Origin: Ochromonas danica
Lineage: Eukaryota; Sar; Chrysophyceae; Chromulinales; Chromulinaceae
Direction: 5' to 3'
Assembly: GCA_015146655.1 (NCBI GenBank)
Contig: VKHL01000005.1
Location: 62,001-126,000 of the forward strand
Length of the DNA stretch: 64,000 nt
The notes under the pieces were generated by a model. It worked only from the letters and a program-made list of their open reading frames with translations. It did not search any database and was not told the DNA's origin. Shown piece by piece: positions 53,601-64,000 of this stretch. Each line of letters starts with the position of its first letter. Position 1 is the first letter of the stretch. The position numbers and the translations under genes were made by a program.

Positions 53601-56600
53601 GATGAAATTGTCGAGGAGGAAGAGGAATGTCCTGGAATCACTGCTGAAGAAGCATGTAGCGATGGCTTTGTCGTTGATAGTGTCCCTGCTGATTCGACGG
53701 TTCTCAATGACGTCAACAATGATTCGAAAGACTCTCAGTTTGAAAGGGAACGGAACTTCTCTGGTTCATCATCTCACAGTACCCATTATCCTTCTGTTTC
53801 TACAACCGCGCCACCTTCATTGAATGCTTCTACAAATTTCTCGCGTGTCAAACCTACTCCCGAGGTACCAAATGCTACTACGCAGTCGTCGAACAAGTCA
53901 CGACAATCGTCTTTCAACGAGAACAACTCCTACTATGAAGGCCCTTATGAAGAAGAAGAAGTCATAGAAGAAGAGGAGGAAGAAGTAGAAGATACTGCTG
54001 AAATCGAACCAAACACCATTGAGCATACTTCAGCGGAGCGTCAATCATGGGGAAATTATATCACCAATTCGTTATGGGGAAGTGGTCGACTTTCCGCTTC
54101 GAATGTTTCATTGAGAGATGAATCGTCTCCTCATGATGACCTTGCAGAACAACTTATCGATGACATAGCACAACATATTATCCTTCAAGTATCACGCATT
54201 ATTGAAGAACGTGTCATTAATGTGGCGGTTCATACAGTCTCGATGGTTGCTATTCATAACACCAAGAATAATGTTAATGATGCTCTGCGAGAAGAGAATC
54301 TATTAGCTGGAAGACGATACCGCTTGTCAGCTTCGTTTGAAGATACTGCCCTGCCTGTACCTTTTGAGACAGAGAAAGCATGGTTTCAAGCAATCGATGA
54401 TGGTGTTATCGTTGACAAAGACGATCTCACTGTTAATGCAAGCTTGAATATCGGCAAAATTAACAAACATCTCTGCTCTGTTCGTGTCTTAGAGAGAGAA
54501 GCACTTCAGGTGGGAACCGTGGAGCCTATGTATGATACCTTGGATGGCTGCAGCCAGCGGAAGGATGATCTAATTGCTCCTGATCCTCATTTTGCCATTA
54601 TCAAGCATTGGTGGCCTTATTTATACGAGGTGTTAATTCATCAGTGGGCCACTGTGCTTAGCATTGTCTCTGGTCAGAATGTCGAAGGCTTATCCGATGG
54701 TTATCCATGTGATATCTTGGCTGACACTGTGCTCTTGAGAAACTTGGTCATGGAGCATGGTGCAACTTTGCTTAAGATGATTCATAAGAGCTTGTCTTTT
54801 CGAATTTATCGGGAAGGAAAAAGACCACCGGTTTTACTTGATAACGAGACGTTCGAAGCATTGAATTGTATAGTCACGTTGATTGGTACTGAAGCCTGTA
54901 CGGTTCAATCAGGTGTTTGGCGATCTCGTCGTATGGTTACAGCCTTAGCCAAGTTTATTAACTCGTTGTTTGCTCTTCTTGCCCCCAAGCAAGTGTTGAT
55001 GTTGATCCGAAGTTATTTCAAGAGTATCCGTTCCAGCAAATCCGTCGTTGAGGAATCTGAACAACGCTTGCTCTTTCTGCAAGAGATATCTTACTTCGAT
55101 CATATTGTTGCAGTCAATTTCCCGTATACATTGGATGCTCCTATCTCACTGTTTTTCAACAATATCGAAGATATGGATAGTATACCAAATGAGTCACTTT
55201 CTTTGAGTTATACCTTCACTGGAATTCGCTTCTCTAATTGTCCAGCCCCTTTCACTTTAGCGTATACAATGATACATGAGGTTCTGGCATGTTATCGTCA
55301 AGACAGTAACAAACGTATAACAGCTTTGGATATTCTTAGAGACATGATGGTTCGTCATGCCTTTGATGCAAGATATCAACGGAAGGGTAAGCAACAGCGA
55401 GTGGCATGTATGTATATCCCATTAGTTCATGAATTCTTAAAAGAGTCCGATCGTCTCTGGTCACTGAAGTTCGATAGCACCGAGAGAAAGGAAATGCTAG
55501 TGATGATGACCTATGTTTTAGCCGGAGTACCAGACCGTATTCTCCGTGCTATGATCAGGCAGTTCTGCTCTGCCTCAGAAACTTTACAAAGTGAGAAGCA
55601 ATCTCGTAAATCTCTGATGGCTACTGTATCTTATGGAGATATTTTTGCAGATGATGTTAACGCGCGTGTGATGACCCTCAAGCGAGAAAGTGTAGTTTGC
55701 ACTCCTGAGATAGAAGCTTTCATTCCTAAATCCACTCTCCGGGGTGTTTTGGTATATGAATTGCTTGCTCTATTGCATCTACTTCTTGACACGTTCGAAA
55801 ATCCTTACGTTCCTATGCCATCGCCAGGGGGAAAAGACTACGTTAGTTTGTGTAATGACATGTTGTCACCAAAAATTGTGTTTGATAGCAATGCTAACGG
55901 TGTGGTCACATCTGCAGCAGCACCTACGGACAGTCCTTTAGGAATTATTAGTCCTGTGACTAGTGCAACTTCCATTATTGCTCGTCGCGGTAGCGGCCAG
56001 GCTGTTGAAAACAAAAGCGGTGATGCTTTATCGAAGTTGGCCAATTTAGACGACCGCCTACAACGCAAGGCAGCTGGAGTTTCACGAAAGAGTATTGCTC
56101 CCGTTGGTGGTAAAAACGAAGAGAGACGTTGGGCTGAACATGTTCGTAAGATGGGCAAAGAAGGTTCTCGCACTCATCGTGTCGCCATGAAAGGTGTTAA
56201 CAAGAGTGTTGTCACATCTGCTGCTAATCATCTTGCTGTCATGACAACAAAGACAGTACTCAATACTCTCTGGGTAATGCTGGAAGAATGTCCTTCTCTG
56301 TTGGATAGTCTTGATCCTAATGACATCTTTGGGTTAACGGGTTCTTTTGTGCTCAGAGATTGCAATATTGATGAATCTGTTCTTGCTGGAATTTCAAACT
56401 TACGAGCTGTACCGTTTGTTCGCATGGCTCTTTGTGTTCTACTTCATGGTCTCTATTGCAATCAGGCCGCAGATATGGTGATCGAATTCTTCCTTTCTGC
56501 AGTATCTGTCATCCGCAAATTTGGTGCTAAGATATTCTTAATTGCAGCAGAAGATTCTTTACAATATTGGTTACGAGCTGCCATTTTCTTTTGTGGGTTT

Positions 56601-59377
56601 AATGATGCAAACATTCAAGGAGCTGCTTGTGACTTTCTATTATGTATTATGCGTGCATGCTTTCATTATTTTGGTTCATTTACTTTGATATCAACCACTA
56701 TTTTGGCTGTTTTCAATGATTGTCTCTGGGAGATTTTAGATTATAATCGTCACAGAATTAAAACATACAATGATGAAGATACAGTATTAAAACGTCTAAG
56801 TGAAGCAATTGAGAACATGCGTCAAGTTGCACGGGAAAAATTGAGTAGTAAAGATGAAAATGGATTATTGAATCGTTCCCCGTTTTGCTCTGCGTTAGTT
56901 TCTTTTCTTAATGGCTTGGATACTATCATGTTAGCTAATGGAGATTTCAGACGTTATGTGACTCATCCTGTTGACTATGATTACTTTGGAGCAAACCTTC
57001 TGGATGGACCATTTGAAACCAGAACTATTACTTTAGTACAAGCGTCTCGTACTAGAAGACGTTTGGTTACTGGTGAAGTAAATGGTGCAGCTTCAAAAGC
57101 AGGTTTTCATATTGAAGAAGTTATGGCTCGTTTTGTTGCAGCTAGTGAAGTTTATGATCCTTTCAAACTACCTCGTTTCCGTATGTTTTGGTTAGAAAAT
57201 CTTGCTCGATTACATGAGTTATGTGGAAATCGTGCTGAAGGAGCTGAAATTCGATGGCGTATCTTCGTGTTGGCATATCAACTCCAAGAGAATTGGACCA
57301 AAATGTGGGCTCCTAGACCTCCTTTACCATGGGTTCGTAGAGGAATAGTTGCTACACCAAATGACTATTCAATCATTGCCAATAATATTGATTTAAATGC
57401 TCCTACTGGTGTAGGTGGTAGTCGAGTATTAGACGGTGATCGTAATTTTTATCGTGTACTCATGAAAGCTCTTGATGCTAAGACTGTTCATCCATGGACA
57501 GACAACCAACAATATACGACACACATGATTACGACCCTTACTGTTGCAACAGAACGCTTCTGTTCTATGAATTTGATTCATTTAGCTGAAAGAGCATCAG
57601 GTCATGCTATTAATCTCTATCGTATGGGACGAAGAAATAATTTAATGGAAGCAGAATATACTCGATTAGTGAATGGTCTTAAAGCAACTGCAGAAAAGGG
57701 TATTACTACATCTATTGCTATGGGAACATTCTATCGTGTCTATTATGATGGCAAAGGTAAGATGATGCTTTGCTTTCCCAATACCCCCCGCACTGTCAGA
57801 TGTTAACTGTTTTCATGTTTTTGATTAATAGGAGTACCACCTTATCTCCGAGGCAAAGAGTTTATTTTCCGTAATGCAAGTCATCTCCATGTATCAGAAT
57901 TCCAGGCTTTAGTAGCTAATCATCTCAAGGCTATTGTTGCGGAAGGTACTGAAGTGAAGATGATTCAAGACTCAAATGCTCCATCAGATATGCAAGACTC
58001 ACCTATCGCTTACTTGATCATGAACTCTGTCAAATTGATTATGAGTAAAGGTAACATAGGTAGTCTCTCAAGTGCCATTGCAAACAAGTATATCTCTATG
58101 AGCTATGGGGCTAATGCTCCTCGTCTTGCTGCAGCCCCTAAAGAATATTATGGTGGCAGTGGTATGCTTCCCAGTCATAACAGCAATGTGCAAAGCTTAA
58201 ATCAGGTTGCTATCTTCCAATATTCCTCACCATTTACACAAGATGGTAGTCGATCTCATGCGAAGAAGATTGATGATCAATGGATAAGAACAACTATATT
58301 GACTGTCAAGGAACCCTTCCCTTATGTTCTAACTCGTCAATTAGTTATTTCTCGTGAGACACGTATTTACTGTCCTATTGAAGCTTCTACCATAGATATT
58401 GAGGATCGTATTGAAGCAATGGAGATTGAATTGAGTATTGAAACAAAGTCACAATCAGACATTAACAATCTAATGAGAATTGTACAAGGTACGGTACTTC
58501 CTCAAGTCAATGCAGGTGCTGCCGAAGTTGCCAAGATTTTCCTTTCCCCTAGTCGTGTTTATAGCGAACAAATGCAAGCTAAATTGAAAGTTGAAGCTGC
58601 TCATGATATTGATGATGATCAATCTCGCAGAACTGCATTAGTGGAAGCTACCACAGAGCTTGAAAAGACACGTGCTCGAGTTATCAAACTAAAGGTAAGA
58701 ATAGGTTTTATTGTGAATGAATGAGTAATGTCTTTGGTATTGGATGAGAGTTCTAATCTTCCTTTTCAATGTTATTTACGTAGGTTGCCTTGTTGAACTT
58801 TCTGTTGTGTTCCAAACAACTCTTACTCAAGACTCGTCGTGTATTGATCACTGACACGACTCTATTAGAGCCATCATCATTGTTGAGTGACAGTCCAGTG
58901 GATAGAAATAGTAATGGTGGTGGTGGGGGTGTTTCTGGCTTGCCACCACCTTCTGTTGGTGGATCTCCCGTTCATCATCAACCGCAACCTTCACCCCAAC
59001 CAGCCCCACCTACTCCTTCTACTCCTTCTACCACTCGCTCTAAATTTTCCGCTTTGTTCTCGGTAGCGACTGGTAAGGGAGGAGCTGTCAGAAGAAGTAC
59101 ATTTGAAGCTGTGGCATTGACTGTGGCGAATGTTCATGCTAATAATGCCAATCTATCTGGACAAGCTGGTGCTAACAGCAACTCCAATGGCAATAATGCT
59201 AATGGCAATGCTAATGCCAATGGTACTCTATCAGGGAACTATACCCCTCAAGAGCTCACCAACATCAAATGGCAGAATGAGATGGAACGAGGATTTGATG
59301 CTCTTGTCCAAGCAATCTATCCGTACATTGCAGAGCTACGTGAAGCAGATGTCTTCTCACCTAATCGCTTTACTTAA
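50686..59377 (+). CDS. DOCK-family Rho guanine nucleotide exchange factor
   Basis: Exons 50686-51828, 51887-52194, 52262-57756, 57832-58694 and 58784-59377 join in phase for 2800 residues, longer than animal DOCKs (about 1800-2100). A DHR-1/C2 lipid-binding domain lies near residues 480-590 (SHRNLCAKIELIEVSN, LPDILTARHWLKFTVYHVH). An acidic disordered block (VIEEEEEEVEDTAEI) sits near 1050, followed by a long helical region. The catalytic DHR-2 domain occupies about 2120-2700: LPRFRMFWLENLARLHELCG, VPPYLRGKEFIFRN, the PFTQDG segment with WIRTTILTVKEPFPYVLTR, and PQVNAGAAEVAKIFL. DHR-2 loads Rac or Cdc42 with GTP. The C-terminus carries a Pro-rich and an Asn/Gly-rich insertion. An in-frame Met at 50686 was taken; upstream exons cannot be excluded. 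No SH3 or PH domain is seen. Confidence 0.88.
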
Positions 59378-59858
59378 GGACCCCTCTCTCTCTATCCTCA
59401 TTTTCGATTTTCTGGTTTTTGATGTGTTGTGATGGACATCTACATTATCTGCCTGTTGCCCACCCCAACCTTTCCTTTTGCTTTTCAAAATGTTGATCAT
59501 GTAATGTATTGCGATACTAGCTTTTGAATTGGTATTGAATAGTGAGACCTTCCTTCTTTCTTCTCACCTCATCAAGATCGCATTTAATGACTTGGGTATG
59601 AGATCTAATTTGATGTGTTATGAATCAGGATGTGTAGTGAGTATTTAATAAGAAGAAGATTGTACTCGTTTAATTCTAATTGGATACACCTGGATTACAG
59701 TTATAAGTTCTTGAGTCAAATTCATCGAAGGAGTTATTATTGTGCACAGCCAAAGCAGTGTTGAGCGTTGCTATTTTCAGCTCAGCTCAAAGCTCAAGAG
59801 TTAGCGCTCAAGCGCTCTACTGGGAGATGACAACAACAATGGATGAGAAGAAAAGACC
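59378..59858. promoter_or_regulatory. Promoter and leader of the SET gene, with upstream ORF
   Basis: 3' flank of DOCK then promoter. At 59778-59819 lies a cluster of AGCTCA/GCGCTCA motifs like that before the ABCG gene. A short upstream ORF starts at 59827 (and again in frame at 59839) and ends at 59862, its TGA overlapping the SET gene ATG as ATGA. Confidence 0.5.
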
Positions 59859-61730
59859 ATGAATGTCAAAACCAAGATCATCCAGACTCAATTGAAAGGA
59901 AGATGTCTATGTGCTGATACATTCATCAAAGCTGGTACTATTCTATTAGAAGAGAAACCTTTTGTTTGTATTCCTTATTATGATTCATCCTTATCTGGTC
60001 TATCCACACAATATGGACCTTATCGACTGAGTCCTTTAGAAGAGAATCTATTAGAAACATCTCGTAGAAATGGTGGAGGAAATTGTTATAGTGCATTACT
60101 TGCTGCTAGGTTATTAGCATCTATTCACTCATCTAGTCTGTCTTCCCAGAAGAATACAACAATTCGCCACCCCAACAATGCCACTCAGACTATGACTAGT
60201 GTTTCAGCTACCGCTACTCTCCAGGAAGAGGATAGGATCATAGGGTTCTATAAGAGTCTTGCTCATCTTCACCACCATAACCATCATAACCATAACCATC
60301 ACCTATACCATCATAACCATCATAACCATGACTTATACCATGACATATTGGACAATGATATAGAAGAGGACAAAGGAGAGAAGAAGAAGGAGAAGGAGAA
60401 GAAGGAGAAGAGCTCAAAGAGAGAGGAGGAAATCAAAGCTAGTGCTGAGATTGTCTATCGTCTCTTAACCTATAGTCATCCTTATCTTATCACTTCCAAT
60501 ACAATTCAACTAATAGACTGTGAAGAAGCTTTAGAGAAGTTATCTTGTAATTGTTTTGTTATAATAGATGATCAACAATCTAATGAATGTGGTATTGGTC
60601 TTTATACTCGTGCTTCTTCTATCAATCATAGTTGTGATCCTAATTGTATTCAAATGTTTCGTCCAAATGGTATGATTGTTATTCGAGCTATACGAGATAT
60701 TCTCATAAATGAAGAAATTACCATCTCTTATATTGATCTTAGTCATCCAAGATGGAAACGACAAACAGAGTTAGTCTCTTATGGCTTTCAATGTAGTTGT
60801 CATCGATGTCAAAGTGGTATAGACGATGTAGAAGGAGGAGGAGGAGGAGGATATAATTGTCCATCTTGCTTTAGTAGTAGTAATGGTAGTCAACAGAAAC
60901 AAACAGTCAAGTATAATTCTGTCTTGACTATCACTCACCAACAAGCTATACACCATCAGCAGTATAAAGACTGGCTGGCTGGGGGGAATGCTAAAGTTAA
61001 TGAAGGAAGAAAGAGTAACAAGAAGATGAAGAAAGCAATGAGTCAATCAATAGAAAGAGCATTAAATGATTTATGTCCACCATGTTTGGAACTACTACTC
61101 TCAGATGATAATTATGTATTCACATGTAATCAATGTCATTATTCGACAACTAGTAGTCATTTATTGAATACTATCCTGAAAATAGTTGAGAAGATTAATC
61201 AATTGAATAATAGTAGTAACAGCAACAACAACAACAATAAGGGTAGTATGAATCCTGAAGAGTTAATACAATTGATACAATTGTCTATGACAACTTTCTC
61301 TATAGGACAGTTTGCACTTCAATATGTTCTTAATCTTACTCTAAATGAATGGACAAAACAACAATCGATGATTGACTTAATCAAGATGAAACATCTTCAT
61401 CCTTCTAATATCTTACCTATTTGGATTAAAGCATGGCAATCTTATTTACAAAGTTTAAGTCAATCTCATCATCTTCGTTGGTGTCATCATCCATTAATTA
61501 TCACTTCTTTCCTTGACTTTACTACTCAGTTAATCCAATTAGCTGATAGTAGTCCAACAACTATTAGTCAATGGACTGCATTACGACCTGGTTCATCATT
61601 TTGGCGTAATCTAATACGTCAAGGTAAATCAATGGTTCAATCAGTTGAAATGCTCTATCCTCTATCACATGAACTACTTGCTCATTATTCCTACCTCATC
61701 ACAGAGTTACAGTATCTTACAAGAGGATAA
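59859..61730 (+). CDS. SMYD-type SET domain protein
   Basis: Single exon, 623 residues. The N-terminal SET portion starts at once (GRCLCADTFIKAGTILLEEKPFVCIP). The main SET core lies near residues 245-325: GIGLYTRASSINHSCDPNCI (NHSCDPN is the S-adenosylmethionine and knot motif), VIRAIRDILINEEITISYID and the post-SET cysteines in FQCSCHRC. SMYD proteins methylate lysines on histones or cytosolic proteins. No MYND finger is visible where it usually sits; the region instead holds His/Asn-rich and Lys/Glu-rich low-complexity stretches. A second Cys cluster (CPSC, CPPC, CNQC) lies near 340-425. The C-terminal 200 residues look helical, as in SMYD TPR-like tails. The long intronless frame is unusual here. 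Confidence 0.8.
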   Translation: MNVKTKIIQTQLKGRCLCADTFIKAGTILLEEKPFVCIPYYDSSLSGLSTQYGPYRLSPLEENLLETSRRNGGGNCYSALLAARLLASIHSSSLSSQKNTTIRHPNNATQTMTSVSATATLQEEDRIIGFYKSLAHLHHHNHHNHNHHLYHHNHHNHDLYHDILDNDIEEDKGEKKKEKEKKEKSSKREEEIKASAEIVYRLLTYSHPYLITSNTIQLIDCEEALEKLSCNCFVIIDDQQSNECGIGLYTRASSINHSCDPNCIQMFRPNGMIVIRAIRDILINEEITISYIDLSHPRWKRQTELVSYGFQCSCHRCQSGIDDVEGGGGGGYNCPSCFSSSNGSQQKQTVKYNSVLTITHQQAIHHQQYKDWLAGGNAKVNEGRKSNKKMKKAMSQSIERALNDLCPPCLELLLSDDNYVFTCNQCHYSTTSSHLLNTILKIVEKINQLNNSSNSNNNNNKGSMNPEELIQLIQLSMTTFSIGQFALQYVLNLTLNEWTKQQSMIDLIKMKHLHPSNILPIWIKAWQSYLQSLSQSHHLRWCHHPLIITSFLDFTTQLIQLADSSPTTISQWTALRPGSSFWRNLIRQGKSMVQSVEMLYPLSHELLAHYSYLITELQYLTRG

Positions 61731-62024
61731 TTGATTTCATTTCATTTCATTTATCCTATTGTCATGCATGTAAACAAAAGAAAAATAGCTTGTCATTGTC
61801 ATTGTCCTTGTTGTTATTGTAATCATTCTTGTTGTAGTTATCATATGGTAGAGGTTACACATCTTAAATGACTATGACAAGTATCCCTCTTCTACAGTAT
61901 ACCACACACACCTCTCTCTCTCTCTGCAGTAGAGAATTAGTACCACCTGACCTGACCTGACCTACAGTACAGTAACCTTCATCTCTCTAGACTAGACAAC
62001 ACTACTACACTAGACTAGACTACC
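61731..62024. other. Intergenic between convergent SET and Derlin genes
   Basis: 3' flanks rich in short CTAGACTAGACTA and ACAGTACAGTA repeats; no gene. Confidence 0.5.
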
Positions 62025-63621
62025 CTACACTAGCTTCTTTGCCTTGCCTTTCTTAACCACTTTCTTCTTTTCTTCTTTCTTCGGCTCATTAAAACCTGGC
62101 ACATTACTCTTTGGTTTATCTCCAAAGCGGTTAATAAAGAACTTAGGAGTAACAAAACGTTTCTTGCCACCTAACATGGGCCAGACGGTATGAAAGAAAT
62201 GATAGATATGAGCAGAAAGAATTCCTAAGACATGAGGCCAAGCAGCTCCAGCAGATTGTTGCTACAACAAGTAAGTAATCAAATCAAGTCAAATCAAGAA
62301 AAACAAGTCAGAACAACATAATCCATTTCCCTCACAGACTACATTACAAAACCAAAACTTACCGATAAGCAATCAATAATCATAAGAGCAAAAGGTAATT
62401 GCCAGGAAGTAATAGTGAATCCAAACTGGAAAGGACTGTTAATGACAATGACGATGATAATGACAAGACAAGCATGGTTTAGCAATCAATCGTATATATT
62501 GTATATATGGTGTGGACACTTACACAGGATCCATTGGCTTCTGCCGACTACACATGTAGATAATAGCAGTAATCATAGCTTGTGCAGTGAAAGGGAATCC
62601 CAACAACATAGCCATAGTAGACAAGAGAGCAATTTGGACTACAAGGTAATAGGCATAACTACCCGATCCTTCTGATTCTTCAATCGTCTGACCATAACGA
62701 ATCAAGAAGTAGATACTATTCGCCATGGACATGGATGGTGCTCCAAAATAAGCAGCACTGGTAAAGTATCTCCATAACTCAAAGAATCGACTAGCATTGA
62801 GTGAGAATAGATCAGGTGCAGGAAGTCCAATCATATGAATTGCCGTACAGAAGAGAATGATTGTCAGATAGTAACGATTGATTAAAGGAATCTGCTTGTA
62901 GACTTCTCGTCCTTTTGTTAGCAATCCTTTGGGCTAATCAACCAAAACACATGGTTAATAAAGGGGTAGCGTGTGTGTGTGAGGGTAGTGTGGGTGATCT
63001 ACTAACCTTGGCACCTTTGATCATTGTTCCAGATTTACCAGCTCCACCACGAATAGACAGAAGCTTAGCAGCTGTCTTTGAATGAGTACCATCAACTACA
63101 ATGGGACGAAGACTCTCACTAGACAGATCATCTGCAGTAGTGGGAAGACTACTACTAATACCCTCTGGTTGGGATAATTGACCTCTTGGACAGGTTAGAG
63201 TACCTTTAGGACAAGAAGAGACATCCTTCTTCTCCTTGGCTAGCCGAAGAGATTGATAGTATTGTTGCAAGGACAGTGGTTGTCTTGTACCTGAGACTAG
63301 TCGTACACTGTCTTCCTTTAGAGCAAGACGAACATCCTGCCAGGTCTTCTTCACACGATCAGTCAGACCACCACCACTACCACGATGATGATGATGATGA
63401 TGCTTATGAGGTGGGTTGTTAACATCTACATCATCTAAATCCACAGGTGAAGCATGATATTGGAAATGTGCTACAGTGGTCCCATTGTTGTCTTGATAGC
63501 CCATAGTCAGAATAGACATGGAAGAAGAAGAAGAGGTCTTGGGTAGAGAATGGCTATATACAAATAGTACAGAATGGAAGAAGAATAAGAGGCAAAAAGT
63601 GTGCATCAACATCATCGTCAT
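62025..63621 (-). CDS. Derlin family protein with long secretory-leader extension (sDer1 candidate)
   Basis: Minus-strand exons 63007-63621, 62524-62933, 62363-62435 and 62025-62261 join in phase for 444 residues. The second junction uses the acceptor at 62436, giving MDPVPFQFGFTITSWQLPFA. The C-terminal 240 residues are a Derlin: IPLINRYYLTIILFCTAIH, the segment FELWRYFTSAAYFG, multi-pass helices and GILSAHIYHFFHTVWP. Derlins form part of the ERAD retrotranslocation channel. Ordinary Derlins begin almost at the helical core; here about 200 residues precede it. They start with a signal-peptide-like run (HTFCLLFFFHSVLFVYS) followed by Ser-, His- and Lys-rich sequence with a SIRGGAGKSG element. 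This layout matches symbiont-specific Derlins of the periplastidal translocon (SELMA). The tail is Lys-rich. Confidence 0.8.
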
Positions 63622-64000
63622 TGTTGTTGTCAGTCAGCTTGGTTGGGTTGGGTTGGTAGTCCAGATATGCAAAAATGAAGGAAGAAATTGCAAGAAAAAT
63701 GGAATTCAAAGTCTTTATATAATAAATAAATCACAAAGACAAAGAAAGGTAGGAATTAGGTAATTAATGGAAGAAGAAGAAGGAAGATGATGGAGATGAT
63801 GATGATAATGATGCACCTCAAGTCAGAAGTCAAAGCACACGACCCCCTCACTCACTCCACTTGGCAGCACCACACCCAGGTCTTATTACGATGCGTGTGG
63901 TAGCATATCACAGCAGACATATTCCATGGAGAGCTTATGGAATCCATTCGATTTTAACTTGTCGTGAGGGGTGGTGTATTCCACGGACAACAAGTGGAAT
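63622..64000. other. Derlin promoter and right window edge
   Basis: Promoter side of the Derlin gene. From 63891 a plus-strand frame (MRVVAYHSRHIPWRAYGIHS and on) stays open to the edge but is too short to judge. Two small hairpins sharing an ATTCCA stem lie at 63921-63943 and 63978-64000. Confidence 0.35.

Overview
The window is nuclear DNA of a compact, A/T-leaning eukaryotic genome. It carries 26 protein genes (one cut by the left edge) and one tRNA, on both strands, usually 100 to 1000 bases apart. Most genes have short GT-AG introns (about 55 to 200 bases) with GTAAG-type donors. I built exon models by joining reading frames at these sites and checking phase. The gene content points to a photosynthetic protist with a complex plastid of red-algal descent, most likely a stramenopile (ochrophyte) alga. 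This is an inference. The support is IspF of the plastid MEP pathway, a carotenoid cleavage oxygenase with a secretory leader and Phe at the likely cleavage site, a Kre6/TGS-type GH16 protein as used for chrysolaminarin, and a Derlin with a long leader-bearing N-terminus that resembles the symbiont-specific Derlins (sDer1/SELMA).

Layout. 1-6.0 kb: the end of a DUSP12-type zinc-domain protein and a RING-CH/FHA protein. 7-12.5 kb: ZNHIT3-like, a ZIP metal transporter and a GH16 transmembrane protein. 12.8-18.9 kb: a lumenal protein ending in a PLOD-type glycosyltransferase domain, then an IQ/B-box/WW protein. 19-26 kb: organellar polynucleotide phosphorylase (nine exons), FMC1, a Tam-like methyltransferase and a GNAT. 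26.6-32.5 kb: a TPR protein ending in a CaaX box and two tandem secreted PHB-depolymerase-like genes. 32.7-39 kb: a YrhK membrane protein, tRNA-Ser(AGA), ispF, a PAPS-transporter-like carrier and an ABCG half-transporter. 39-44.3 kb: SAP18, a mitochondrial 2Fe-2S ferredoxin, the carotenoid oxygenase and an amphipathic-repeat protein. 44.8-50.2 kb: an OCRL-like phosphatase, AARSD1 and an unrecognised protein whose small first exon I located. 50.7-59.4 kb: a 2800-residue DOCK-family protein. 59.9-63.6 kb: an SMYD-type SET protein and the Derlin.

Themes. Several products serve the secretory or glycan pathway (GH16 protein, PLOD-type transferase, PAPS carrier) or the plastid (IspF, carotenoid oxygenase, perhaps PNPase, the GNAT and the Derlin). 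Others are ordinary mitochondrial, nuclear or signalling proteins. There is no operon logic: neighbours are often divergent or convergent, so proximity alone says little about function.

Repeats are mostly microsatellites. Several intronic ones read T-rich on the sense strand and lie near the 3' splice site. One intron carries a roughly 100-base nested palindrome that looks like a MITE. I saw no virus-like element, CRISPR array or rRNA. No homology search was run; all family calls come from motifs read by eye.
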